From positions 66,234,690-66,298,689 of the forward strand of contig OZ024830.1 of the NCBI GenBank assembly GCA_964016985.1: 64,000 nt of DNA, read 5' to 3'. Below the pieces are notes generated by a model that had not been told where the DNA came from, ran no database searches, and saw only the letters and a list, made by a program, of their open reading frames with translations. Source of the stretch: Anodontia alba. Lineage: Eukaryota > Mollusca > Bivalvia > Lucinida > Lucinidae. Made by a program: the position numbers and the translations under genes. Within the stretch, counting starts at the first letter, position 1. Every line of letters starts with the position of its first letter. This document shows positions 42,416-54,748 of this stretch, one piece after another.

Positions 42416-44925
42416 GTTGTTTTATATACAGTAAAACTTCAATGGCTCGACCTCTGATGGCTCGTTTACCATGGTTAATTCGAACTCGCTCTTGAGTTCT
42501 TAAAGAGTTCTTTCAATAGCTGCAGATATCGGAATATGAAGGAAAATAATGTAGGTTTTTCATAATATGTCTTGAAAATACTTATTTTATTGTGGGGCCT
42601 ATATACACCAACTATAGTGCTTGAATGTTTGTGAGGCAATATGAACTAGTTATGAAATGCAAAAGGGTTTGAAAAAAAAAAAAAAAAAAACAGTTCAACA
42701 TCCTTCTTAGTTATCAAATCGGTTATATGAGATAGCACGAAGCATAAGGTGAATAAGTCCGTGTAATAGACATCTATTAACGTTGTTTTATATAAATTAA
42801 CATTCGACCTCAGATGGCTCGTTTACAATGGTTAATTTGCTCGCTCTTGTTAATTAATCTCGTTAATTAAAACTCGCTCTTGAGTCCCTAAAGGGTTCGT
42901 CCAATAGATACATATATAGGTATATGTAGGAAAATTTATGGAGTTTTTTTATTTATTTTGAAAAGGTTTATCGTGTGCACGCATTAGAATCGACTCAGTG
43001 AGCCGATGCAAATGAATGCATGCAATATACCTTTAATTTTGGAAAATATAAATATTAAGTCCAATATGCATACAGATAGGAACTAACCATTAAGAATTTT
43101 CCAATAGCTTTAGATAACGGAATATGTAGGGTAATTTATGGAGGTTTTTTCTTGACGTATCCTGGTATTACGTATTATATTGTGATATTATGGGCTATAT
43201 ATACACCAACCATAGGGCTTGAATGCTTATGAGGCATACATAAACTTGTCAGGAAATGCAAGAGAGTTTGAAAATTAAAAAAAAAAGAAAGAAAAGCTAG
43301 ATCACCATCCCTCTTAGCTATCAAATCAGTAATATAAGAATACACGAGACATAAAGTGAACAAGATCTTGTACTAAACATCCTATTAACATTGTTTCTTC
43401 AATGGCTAAACCACAAATGGCTTGTTTACCATGGTTAATTCGAACTCACTCTTGAGTCCCTAAAGAGTTATTCCATAGCTACAGATATCAGTATATGTAG
43501 GATAATTATTGAGAATTTTTCTTGATTTATCTTCAAAATACGTATTAAATAGTGGGGCATATATACTCCACCTATAGGGGATGAATGCTTGTGATGCATA
43601 TCTTGAACATACTTATTATATTGTGGGGCATATATACACTACCTATAGGGCTTGAATGCTTGTGAGGCAATATGAACTCGCGATAAAATGCAAAACACAC
43701 ACTCGCACGAAAAAAAAAAAAAAAAAAACGAAAAGAAAAACAACAAAAAAAAAAAAAACATTTCAATACCCTTAACATAGATCTCCACCCTTCTAAGTTA
43801 TAAAATGTGTAATATGTGATGGCACGAATCATAAAATGAAAAGTCGGTATAATAAACATCATGTTAACGTTGTTTTATATACAGTAAAACTTCAATGGCT
43901 CGACCACCGATGGCTCGTTTACCAAGGTTAATTCGAATTCGCTCTTGAGCTCCTAAAGAGTTCTTTTATAAGTTCAGCTATCGGAATATCTAGAAATAAA
44001 TATATAGGTTTTGTTTTTTGATTTATTTTGAATATACTTATTATATTTTGGGGCATATACACACCAGCTATAAGGTTTGAAAGCTTGTGAGGCGATATAA
44101 ACTAATTATGAAAGATTCTTCCAATAGCTACATATATCGGTATATGTAGGAAAATTTATGGAGTTTTTTATTTATTTTGAAAAGGTTTATCGTGTGCACG
44201 CATTAGTCATGAAATGCAAGAGAGTTTGAAAATTAAAAAGAAACAAAAACTAGATCACCACCCTTCTAAGCTATCAAATCAGTAATATGAGATGGCACGA
44301 GACATAAAGTGAACAAGATCTTGTACTAAGCATCCTATTAACGTTGTTTCTTCAATGGCTTGACCACAAACGGCTCGTTTACCATGGTTAATTCGAACTC
44401 GCTCTTGAGTCCCTAAAGAGTTATTCCAATAGCTACAGATATCAGTATATGTAGGATAATTATTGAGGGTTTGTCTTGATTTATCTTCAAAATATGTATT
44501 AAATAGTGGGGCATATATATGCCAACTATAGAGAATGAATGCTTGTGATGCATATATGAACTAGATATGAAAAGCCAAAGAGTGAAAAAAAAGCCCTTCT
44601 ATACTATCAAATATGTAATATAAGATGGCACAAATCATAAAGTGCATGTAATAAAATTCCTTCTAATGTTGGTTTATACACAATTATACTTCGAATGTTC
44701 GACCACATGTCTCCTTTACCATGATTAATTCGAACTCGCTCTTGAGTCCCTTAAGAGTTCTTCCAATAGCTATAGATATCGGAATATGCAGGCTAATTTA
44801 TGGAGGATTTTTCTTTATTTATCTTGAAAAAAACGTATTATATTGTGGGGCATACATACACCAACTATAGGGCTTGAATGCTCGTAAGGCATATATGAAC
44901 TCATTATGAAATGCAAAAGAGTGTG

Positions 44926-44927
<2 letters not shown>

Positions 44928-44964
<37 letters not shown>
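44928..44964. repeat. (CA)n microsatellite in an array unit
   Basis: Uninterrupted CA dinucleotides at the A-rich position of the unit. Confidence 0.97.
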
Positions 44965-44968
<4 letters not shown>

Positions 44969-45242
44969 TCACCGCCCTTCTAAGCCATCAAATATGTAAT
45001 ACGAGATGGTACGAAGCATAAAGTGGGCAAGTCCGTGTAATGAACATCCTATTAACGTTGTTTTATATACAGTAAAACTTGAGTCCCTAAAGAGTTATTG
45101 CAATAGCTACAGATATCGCAATATGTAGGATAATTTATGGAGGATTTTTCTTTATTTATCTTTAAAATACGTATTATAACGTGGGGCATATATACATCAA
45201 CTATAGGGCTTGAATGCTCGAGAAGCATATATGAACTTGCTT

Positions 45243-45246
<4 letters not shown>

Positions 45247-45287
<41 letters not shown>
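45247..45287. repeat. (CA)n microsatellite in the last array unit
   Basis: Uninterrupted CA dinucleotides at the same position of the unit as 44928. Confidence 0.97.
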
Positions 45288-45291
<4 letters not shown>

Positions 45292-45610
45292 ATCACCGCC
45301 CTTCTAAGATATCCAAATATGTAATTTGAGATAGCATTTACGCCTTATCAGTAGCCCTCAAAGATTTTCAAAATTCCAGAATGTTATCAATGATTTTAAA
45401 GGCCTAGAATATATACTCAGTTGAATCATAAAGGGCCGGTAAATATTTTCGTAACACCAGCTGTGGTGAAATTAAATACATTCTATTAAGAGGTTATAGT
45501 CTGTGCAATTGGTCATATCTGTTATTTATATTGTAAGGCCCAATTTTGATAATTTAATTTTACAAAATACAATTTAAAATATATAATAAAACAGTTTCGT
45601 CTTTTTTAAG

Positions 45611-45679
45611 AGTCACACAGCCAGAGTCAAATGAGAGAAGACGTAGATAACAATGAACAGGATGTATCTGGTTCTTTTG
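45611..45679 (+). CDS. Candidate 69-nt exon, homologue of 36155-36220
   Basis: Acceptor TTTCGTCTTTTTTAAG, donor GTGAGT, phase 1-1, one open frame (SHSQSQMREDVDNNEQDVSG...). About half of the residues match the 36155 exon, and the length differs by one codon. The downstream intron edge is also related. Joined to 51573 it stays in frame. Function unknown. Confidence 0.45.
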
Positions 45680-46527
45680 GTGAGTTTAAAGTTGCTTATT
45701 GTCAGGAAAATGCCAAATAACCATGCACATGGGTTGCGACGTAAAAGACAACTTTAATGTATACGGATGTATTAGCCTAATCGGCATTCATAAATATCAA
45801 AACAGCGCTCGCTTTAAACTTGCAATGTATAAAGAAAATAGTATATATTGTGAGACAGTTATTAACAATAAATGTATAAATACAAATGCGTGTGAGTTAG
45901 GTCATGGATGTAATGGATACGTGATCGTAGAAATAAGCGTGCTCTTTCAAGTAATGTGTTATATACTGTGAGACATTCATAAAGCAGTAAATATATTAAT
46001 ATAAATACGTTTGAGATAGGTCAATGGATGTAATGAATATATGCAATTTTAGAAATAAGCATGCTCTTTCAAGACAAAAGAAACAAAATATATTCTACAG
46101 ATAAAGGTGAGGGTAAAATCAAAATACACGTTTGACATGGAAGCATTATTACAGAAATATTAAAGCATTTGTACAAATGGCACAAAGCGAGAAGAAAGAA
46201 TAATTGCAATTACCTATCAAAAGCTAACCCGAATTTAAATATATACCCCCCACCCCCACCAAAAAATAAATAAATAAATAAATAAAAAATAAAAAAAATA
46301 AAATAATAATAATTAAAGGGTCACCACTTTCAGTTTCCCTTTGATTAACATCCAGGTGTTAAAAATATTCTGTGGGCGATACTGCTATATTTCAATAAGT
46401 TTAACATATTAGCAATATGTTCAGCAACCTAAGTATCAATTGCTTGAAAATTGTTAGGTTAGAAGATTCTAAGAAAAAATGGGAGTTTCTGAAAAATGAC
46501 TTTTTATCCCCAAAGGATGTTTTGTTA
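45680..46527. other. Intron-like AT-rich DNA
   Basis: Two short related stretches (ATATATTGTGAGACAGTTAT at 45843 and ATATACTGTGAGACATTCAT at 45961) resemble the array's TATATTGTGGGGCATATATA. An AATAAATAAATA tract lies near 46262-46318. No gene supported. Confidence 0.45.
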
Positions 46528-48777
46528 GCTCACCTGAGCACGAAGTGCTCATGGTGAGCTATTGTGGTCAGTCAATGTCCGTCGTCGTGGTCCGTCGTGC
46601 GTCGTCACATTTGCTTTAAAAGCCTACTCCTCCAACACCCCTGGGCCAATTGACTCGATACTTGGTAGGTAGCATCGGGGTGACTTGTAGATCAAGAATA
46701 GCTAAAATCATGCCGATCGGAAATCCAAGATGGCGCCCATGGCAGCCATCTTGAAAATCTATTTTTCGCTTCTTCTCCCGAACCAAAAAGCCAAACTTGC
46801 TAAGAAGCTTTGGGGTCACTTGTAGATAAAAAATAGCTAAAATCGTGCCGATCGAAAATCCAAGATGGCCGCCATACCATGGCGGCTGTCTTGAAAATCT
46901 ATTTTTTGCTTCTTCTCCTGAACCGAAAGGCCAATTGACTCCAAACTTGGTAGGAAGCATCGGGGTGACTTTTAGATCAAAAATAGCTAAAACCGTGCCA
47001 ATCAGAAATCCAAGATGGCCGCCATGGCGGCCATCATGAAAATCTATGTTTCGCTTCTTCTCCTGAACCAAAAGGCCAATTGACTCCAAACTTGCTAGGA
47101 AGCATCGGAGTGACTTGTAGATCAAAAATAGCTAATATCATGCCGATCGGAAATCCAAGATGGCCGCCATGGCAGCCATCTTGAAAATCTATTTTTGCTT
47201 CTTCTCCTGAAACGAAAGGCCAATTGACTCAGACTTGCTAGGAAGCATCGGGGTGACTTGTAGATCAAAAATAGCTAAAATCATGCCGATCGGAAATCCA
47301 GGATGGCCGCTATCCTGAAAATCTATTTTTCGCTTCTTCTTCTGAGCCGAAGGGCCAATTGACTCCAAACTTGTTAGGAAGCATCGGGGTGACTTGTAGA
47401 TCAAAAATAGCTAAAATCAGGCTGATCGGAAATCCAAGGCGGCCGCCATGGCAGCCATCTTGAAAATCTATTTTTCGCATTTTCTCCTAAACCCAAAAGC
47501 CAATTGACTCCAAACATTGTAGGAAGCATCGGGGTGACTTGTAGATCAAAAATAGCTAAAACCATGCCGATCGGAAGTCCAAGATGGCCGCCCTGGTGGC
47601 CATCTTGAAAGTCTTTCTTTCGCTTTTTCTCCTTAACCCAAAAGCCAATTGAGTTGAAACTTGGTAGGAAGCATCGGGGTGACTTATAGATTAAAAATGG
47701 CTAAAATTGTTCTGATTGGAAATCCAAGCTGGCTGCCATGGTGGTCATTTTGAAAATCTATTTTTCACCTTCTCCTGAACCGAAAGGCTTATTGGCTTTA
47801 AACTAGGTACGAAGCATCAGGGTGACCTGTAGAACAAAAATAGATAAAATCATCCCTATCAGAAATCCAAATTGGCCGCTATGACAGCCATCTTTAAAAT
47901 CTATTTTCAGCTTCTTCTCCTGAACTGAAAGGCCGTTTGACTCAAAACTTGGTAGGAAGCGTTCGGGTAACTTGTAGATCTAGAATAGCTTAAAATGTTT
48001 GGATCGGAAATCCAAGATGGCTGCCATTGTGGCCATCTTGAAACTCTTTTTTTTTTCACTTATTTTCCTGACCCAAAGGGCCAGTTGATTTGAAAATTGG
48101 TAGGAAGCATCGGGATGACTTGTTGATATAAAAATAGCTAAAATCATTCCGATTGGAAATCCAAGATGGCGGCCATCTTGAAAATCTATTTTTCTTTACT
48201 TCTTCTGAATTGAAAGACCAATTGACTCGAAACTTGGTAGGAAGCATCAGGGTGACTTGTAGATCAAAAATAGCTAAAATGGTTGCGATAGGAAATCTCA
48301 AATTGCGGCTATGGTGGCCATCTTGAAAATCTGTTTTGAACTTTTTCCCCTGAACCGAAAGGGCAATTGACTTAAAGTTCATTGGAAGTATTGAGGTGAC
48401 TTGTAGATCAACAGTAGCTAAAATCATTCTGATTGGAAATCCAAGATGGCTACCGTCTTGTTTATGTTTATTATATTTATCTGCCACTGTGCTGTTTACA
48501 TGTATAAAATCATGATTCTTCAGAAACCACTTTGGCAATTGCAACCAAATTTCACATTGATCCTACTGTTGAAATGTGATTGAGAGTTTGTTCAAATGAT
48601 CAAGCTCCATTGACTGGCATGCCATATATAATATTCTTCTTCAAAATTAAGAACTGCTTAAAGGATGATGATCTTTTAATTGGTTGCAATGACAGGATTG
48701 GAAAAATGTTATATAACATCTGCATATCTGCACTCGCAATGCCACTCAGGTGAGCGACCCGTAGCCTGTGGGCCTCT
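46528..48777 (+). mobile_element. GCTCACCTGAG element, copy 6, about 145-bp core
   Basis: 5' hairpin AGCTCACCTGAGCACGAAGT then GCTCATGGTGAGCT. About thirteen core units (GCTTCTTCTCC starts near 46767, 46908, 47052 and 47196) have GGTAGGAAGCATCGGGGTGA, AAAATAGCTAAAATC and a palindrome AAGATGGCCGCCATGGCGGC / CATCTTG. The 3' end has CTCAGGTGAGCGACC and a weakened hairpin TAGCCTGTGGGCCT, then a long T-rich tract (48777-48820). Short open frames on the minus strand are unit repeats. Confidence 0.9.
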
Positions 48778-48824
48778 TTTTTTTTTTCTTTTTTTCCTTT
48801 TTTTTTTTTTTTTTTTTTTCAGAA

Positions 48825-49440
48825 TATGTAAAAAATTCTATTTTTAGTCAAAACAATTATTTACTCCAAACATAATCTTGCAGATTCCACTTTCTTAGAG
48901 GTAAAAGACACACAGATATGGCTAGAAAAAGTGGTCATCCCTTTAGGAGGCTAAAATTGCCTAAAAAAGCCTTGTTGATTCCCAATAGACAGTGAATAAT
49001 CCATAATAGGTAACATTAGGAAAATATGAGTTTCTTGATTGAAATTAAAACTTTGTTTATGATTTATTCACAGTTTGAAGGCAAGATGTTCCTCTTCCTA
49101 TATGGTGTCTGGGAAAATTTCGGGTTGTGATAGTGGCACTCCCTGGACTTTTCTCTTACCTTTATTACTTACCATAATGTTCAAATGTCAATTTTCCATT
49201 TTTTTTTTTTTTTTTTTTTTGTAAAAAGTAGCATTTGTACGAATTTTAAAATGAAACATTTCATTTCAAGATTTGTTGTTGGAAACACTCCTTTTCGGGC
49301 TCCACTTTAAGAAACATTCAACACCATTTCAATATCTTCTGTGGTTTTTGCCCATAGACTCGGTCAAAGTTTGCATATATGGAAAATTGCATTAAATGAC
49401 CCTTAAATTATTTTGATGAGTATATGTTAATTATTTCAAT
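48825..49440 (-). repeat. Dispersed repeat, copy 2 (inverted relative to 19150-19712)
   Basis: The reverse complement follows 19150-19712. It is interrupted by about 90 bp of the GGCACTCCCTGGAC repeat (49085-49175), which copy 1 lacks. Like copy 1 it abuts a GCTCACCTGAG element. Confidence 0.7.
49085..49175 (+). repeat. Fragment of the GGCACTCCCTGGAC dispersed repeat
   Basis: TGTTCCTCTTCC, GGTGTCTGGGAAAATTTCGG and GTGGCACTCCCTGGACTTTT match 39075-39170. Confidence 0.75.
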
Positions 49441-50416
49441 AAACTTGTACATTTGTTATGCAACATTTCATGTGGTGTCCTTTTATGCAATAAAGGCCTA
49501 AAGCCCAAAAGCAGATAGAAAATATTCATTATATAGGTATGGAGTAACAGTAAGCAGGGAACATAAATAAATAATTGGCATCTGGAAAAAACGTACAGGG
49601 GATTAGAATTTTCTTATAATTTTACACAGATATAAATTTAAAACAAAATAACTTATGTAGAAGTTAAGACCATATCTGCTTTATATACGTGTATACTTGT
49701 GTCCCCTTGTTATTTAGGTTGTGCGTTCTTGTATTTTCTTTAAATGCATTGTTACATTGAGTCATAATTATAAATAGTGAATACTACTTAAAATTGTTTC
49801 AGAAATAAGCTGGAGATACGTTAAATACGTTACCTATTAAACAGAAGATGTTACTGTCTTGTAGTTATACTGTAATGCAAATGGGTATTGTTGCACTTTT
49901 GCTACCTGTTGTATTTCTTGTGAAATGTGATTGTATTCCTGTAATTGTTTTCATGTGACAACTACTTAGGAAACAGGAACGATTCTAGATGCTCTAAACA
50001 CGGGTTTTAATCCAGCCCTTCCCTACTTGGCTGTACTGTGTTATTCGATTGTACATATTTATTATGCGTTATATGGGTGTTATGCTTTATATTGGTGTTA
50101 TGCAAATGTTTCGTTTTGTAATTTCTGTCAATTTCAATGTAAAATAGAAGGGAAGGCAATGATCAAGAATCGATACAATTATCCCAAACCTCCCATCAGA
50201 GACATAAAAGGGAAAGAAACACAAACACAAGCACAAAATAACCTGGGTGGCTGTGATCGCTGATTGTTTTGTTTCCTTCTGGATAACCACTGTCTTCTTC
50301 CTTTTCAAATATATTTTAGTATAACGTTGAACAGAGAAAAGCGATCAATAATGGCGTCAGTATATATTGACAGATAATGTAAACTGTTTTATTATTTTTA
50401 TTTATACTATTTTCAG
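49441..50416. other. No recognisable gene
   Basis: AT-rich, apparently single-copy DNA; in the gene model it is intronic. Confidence 0.4.
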
Positions 50417-50515
50417 TGGCTTCTGTACCCGTGGAAGAAAACAATGCATCATGCAGCAACTGAATGATACTAAGGCTATGCCAAAAAACGAGGAGGCTGG
50501 TAAACACAAGCAAAG
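50417..50515 (+). CDS. Doubtful 99-nt exon
   Basis: Acceptor TTATACTATTTTCAG and donor GTATGT bracket 99 nt that are open in one frame (GFCTRGRKQCIMQQLNDTKA..., basic). That frame is not the phase left by 45679. In the expected phase it would give about 15 residues (ASVPVEENNASCSN) and a TGA at about 50462. It may be an alternative terminal exon, a poison exon or chance. Confidence 0.2.
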
Positions 50516-50741
50516 GTATGTTTCATTTTTAAAAACACTTAAAATAGGGAATAAAAAGTATTTCAGTTTTAAATCTGAAACTAGGCTCAACATTAAGAAT
50601 GTTTACGAAGGAGAGCATGTTTAAAAATGTGTCGAAATAAACATGTCAAGAAAGAAAAAAACATACTTAGAAGAAAAAAAAAACAACGCTGAAACAGTCA
50701 GTTCAAGCCAACGAAAGAAGAGACAGAAATAATGATATCAA

Positions 50742-50808
<67 letters not shown>

Positions 50809-51570
50809 CATTGTATAAGGCGTGCACCACCACATAAATCGAATAAACATGTAAAGAGACTGCAACAGAGGGACCAGCTTCGAGCAGTCGGGAGAGGACT
50901 ATTGGGCTTCAACTCCAGCTTTTATGACTTCTCTATCCTCGGTCTCGATTTAAATGCAGGTTAATGCATAATAGGAAACGGAAGTTGATCAATGATTTAC
51001 ATGCCTATCAAAAGGTGATTTTACAGTTGCAATGGGGAAATGCTGCAATCAGATTACCCGATGGGTTTGCCTAAAGCAAAGTGAGACTTTAAAAAAAATT
51101 TAACAACTACCATTTGGGTTTTACGACCCTTTCAAAATTTCCTTTTAATGACCTGATCGATAATCGAAAACCAGACTCCCTGGAGAAGAAACTTAAGACC
51201 GCCCTGAACATGCTGAAAGGAACTAAATCACACAAATATTAGCAATTTGATTATGTTTGTATAAACATACACACGCACACAAAGTTTAACGCGATAAGAC
51301 TGTTTCTGAATGAACTGTAGACATTGAACAAAATGCGTACCATCTGAAATATCTTCTGAAACAAATGACTGATAAACTCTTTTTAGAAAGCAGGACATAT
51401 TTTAAACTGGAAAAGAGTCCACTCTTCAAATCACTAATATGATGCAATATAAAGTGAGATAGTAACTCAACGTAACAATGATACTTTTACAGAACAGTCT
51501 GCACTTTTTGTTCACTTTAATCAATCTGATTGGGCTGTAATTTTAGACTGTACAATATTTTATATTTCAG
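50516..51570. other. Non-coding DNA with a (CA)n microsatellite
   Basis: (CA)n at about 50743-50807. Otherwise unassigned, possibly intronic. Confidence 0.5.
50743..50807. repeat. (CA)n microsatellite
   Basis: More than 30 uninterrupted AC dinucleotides. Confidence 0.98.
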
Positions 51571-51731
51571 ATAAGAAAAACATACCTTGGACAATCTTTG
51601 AATACGAAAAATTTAGATGGACAATTGAGCATTATATAAAGATGAAAACAATGCCACGGAACAATCATCAAGGAACTTCAGGAGAAAATACCAACAAGAA
51701 CAATTACACAGTTTCGAACAAAAGTAAATAA
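51571..51731 (+). CDS. Candidate terminal exon with stop codon
   Basis: Acceptor TTTTATATTTCAG, then a phase-1 continuation of 52 codons (KKNIPWTIFEYEKFRWTIEH..., ending ...NNYTVSNKSK) and TAA at 51729-51731. The phase matches the donors at 36220 and 45679. With the exons at 34819, 35096, 36155 and 45611 the model is 567 nt, 188 residues. No domain is recognised; the tail is Asn/Lys-rich. Related transcripts would be needed to confirm it. Confidence 0.38.
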
Positions 51732-54700
51732 CATCATCACCGGGAAACTAAAGTTCGAATAGGAAAGGACATTGCGAATTTCACTACAGCTGATGTAAAG
51801 GGAATGTGTGGTGGCCGTAAAAAGTCACCTTGCCCTACATAATAGTGTAGATTGTATTCACTGGTCCTTTTGGATCATTGATTCTATTGTGGAATTTCCA
51901 AAATATTTAAGGGTCACTGATGGAGCCTTTTTGTGCCAAAACTAGCTAGTCAGGCCCAGAAAAAAATGTACACCCTAGAATTTCAGTTCTGTCGTTTATT
52001 CCATGCTTCCAAAGGATTGTCCTTAAAAAAATAAAACGAAGTACGACGGATAATTTTAATGAAATCTAACAAAATGCGAGTTTAATACTGGGCAAGGCTA
52101 GCAATGATTAATTGTTATCGTTTTCTACTGTAAAATTTTCAGACAGAGGCTGTTAAAAAACAGTTGTATTTAAGCATTGGTTTTGCTTCAACATAATCGT
52201 TCAACTATGAGCATTGTCGCACATAATGGGCTGTTTGGTTACACCATGCATATGATTGACCCTCACTTTTAAAGGGTGCTCATCTTTTACTTAGGCTGTG
52301 AAACCAGCAGGGTTCAACGAATTCAACCATATGCACAGGTTTGTTGGAGCCTTTGCTCTTTGCAAAGGACCGTGTACCTTTTAGGCGTGACATCATCATC
52401 AATGAAATCTGGGGCTATTAATCTCTATGAATATGTATGAAGTCCTGTTGAAATTAATCTTAGTGTACAGGCGCCCACTGAGTGCTTTCGGCTGTTCTAG
52501 TGCATCGAACGGATGCATAATGGGTGCACATGCCATGTTGCGCCGATTGTTGTTTAGGTTAACATGTTACTCTGTAACTTGCACTGGACATGTGTCGAAA
52601 AATTTATTAATATTTGTTGTTGAATTAATGAGGGCTTACATTTTACATTGGCAAAAAGGAGTAATACATGTCCGCTAATCTTAGAAACCATCTTTTTACT
52701 CAGATTGAAATTTCTGACACACAAAAGTAATGATACAAGGCTACCCTGTAGTTTCAGTTAAAACGTGGAATTAATTCGCTGGTTTTATGCGGACACGATA
52801 AAAGGTTACTTAGGAGTTAACAATTTATGATTTCGAATGGACGAGCGCGGCTACAGAGCTAGGTCTGTAAACTTCTGCTGGGTCTCTTAATAAAGCATGG
52901 GTATACAGCGGGGGATCTCGCAAAGAACGTTTACACAAAATTTGCATGATATGTTGTTCAATACCTTATATCGTGAGCCAACACATTTAGCAATGACAGT
53001 CATATGGAAGCTCATTAGGGCATATTTAATTAGGGTATCTGAAACTTGACTGCTGATTTATTTGCCATCGTCAATATGTTCTATAAAAGGTTATCCTTTG
53101 GAAGCAAAGAATACATAGCATGGTGTTTTCAAGTTTGTCTGGGGCATACTAGCTAGTTTCGGCCAATTAGGGCCCATTAGAGACCCCCATATATATTAAA
53201 AATCTACAATGTATTCAATGATCATAAACATAATTTCAGAAAATTAAATTTCAGTTGCAAATAAGATTTTTTTGTACTGGTGTATATAACGTGCCTTCTC
53301 TTCTCTTTTATTTTGATTTAAAACCATTCAGTTGTATAACTCAAGTAAAATTTATTCTTTAAAAGTAAGGAATACTTCATAAACTGAAAATGTGAAGTGT
53401 TAAAGTCCCAGACTATCTGGTTTCGGTCAATATGGCCTCATCTGTGATTCTCAAATATTTTCAAACTTCCACAATAGAATCATATGCTGAATCTTGGTGT
53501 TGATTTTATTTTCCAGAATAGGACTGGAAAATAAAATAAACACCATGATTTATCATATGTTTGGACATTTTACTTTCCCTGATCCCATTATTGGTCAAAT
53601 TCATTTTATCTTTTTATGAGATAGAGTACACTGAAGGCCCTTTTTAAGCGCCATTAAATTGAAGTGACCATGAAAATAAAGACAACATCAACAAAATCTA
53701 ATCACTTCTTTTCCGTGCCTGAATAACGTATATGTGCTTGTTATGATACAGTTCCAGCTATTGGATGCAAACGTTTTTGTTTGCTTTCAATCAAAATTTA
53801 TGTTTCAAAGTGCTGGTGGGATATTGAAAATAAAATGGTCACCAAATTTTAAAACTTTTTTTCCAAGTTCAACTGATCAATCTGTTCTAGTTTGGTCAAC
53901 TTCCATTTATTGATTCATCGGGCAGAATGCACACAGGACTCATTTTAAGAGTGGTTTAATATAGTCAACTTGAAATTTGTCAAGGTCGCAAAATTGAAAT
54001 CACTTGTTTTCCGGGTCCTACCAGTTTGGTCAAAATCCGATGAATTGTTAGGAAGCTTTTTACTGCCATAATTTTATTTAACAAATGGCAATAGCTATAC
54101 AAGAATTGGCCCCATAGCTCAAACTTTTTTTGGTTTGTACGTACTTTTTAGTGATATGAATGTCTGCAGAAATTCTTGAATATATGTTGTTGCAATTTCA
54201 AGATATTAGGCATAAACAGTGTCACGTGCGGACGGACACACGTATGTTCCCTCGTTCGGGCATTTATTGTTTATTTTCTATGTTACAAGTCTATGGAATA
54301 AAGGACATGGTGTGAAGATGTATCTGATATAGGCTCATTTGTGTGCCCGAATAGACGGACGAACGGACGACGTGAGCACAGGGCAAGTTTACAGGGGTAT
54401 AATAAATTCGAGACATGCCATCTTGTTTCCTTCTCCAGCTAAGACTGACCTGCTATATCTGCATATTCATTTATTAAAAGCCTTGAAATAGTGTTGTAGC
54501 TATCACCCCTTTCCATTGATCGGGGCTTGTATTAAGAGTGAACATACAATGTGTTCATTGTGTCTTGCTACTGTTGAGTAAATTACCCAAATTTGTACGA
54601 CGCTTGACATAGTGTCATTACAGGGGTTTAACTTTACATAAGCCTTACAAACCTCAGTTTTGGGGTGTTTCTGTCATTTTCATCGCGGTTTTGAGGTAAC

Positions 54701-54748
54701 GTCAAGCTCTTGTAGTGTGATAGGCTGTAGTCGTTAATGTTATGTTTG
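51732..54748. other. Mostly single-copy DNA with a 95-bp three-copy repeat
   Basis: A roughly 95-bp motif occurs at about 51862-51958 (plus) and at 53133-53225 and 53403-53495 (both minus). Its marks are GATCATTGATTCTATTGTGG and AAACTAGCTAGT. Inverted GGACGGACACACG / GACGGACGAACGG stretches occur near 54232 and 54352. No gene supported. Confidence 0.5.

Larger units (their letters stand above)
40240..45330 (+). repeat. Tandem array of about 360-bp units
   Basis: About twelve diverged units. Each begins with TATACAGTAAAACTTCAATG, GCTCGACCACCGATGGCTCG and TTTACCATGGTTAATTCGAA. It continues with TTCTTCCAATAGCTACAGAT, ATTGTGGGGCATATATACAC and GGCTTGAATGCTTGTGAGGC, then an A-rich or (CA)n stretch, and ends GTCCGTGTAATAAACATCCT. 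Starts lie near 40284, 40959, 41335, 41671, 42062, 42429, 42791, 43395, 43880, 44350, 44680 and 45070. The first 60 bp match the 5' inverted repeat of the pogo-like MITEs at 18736 and 56536. No reading frame is conserved between units. Confidence 0.88.

Noticed and set aside
46616..48544. Minus-strand frames up to 169 codons rich in FPIGTILAIFDLQVTPMLP-like repeats
   Set aside because: Translation of the 145-bp core units of a GCTCACCTGAG element; the same applies to 61890-63243. No conserved start or stop and no protein family.
52427..52678. 83-codon open frame in a repeat-poor region
   Set aside because: No family resemblance, no splice or start context, and length within chance for this composition.
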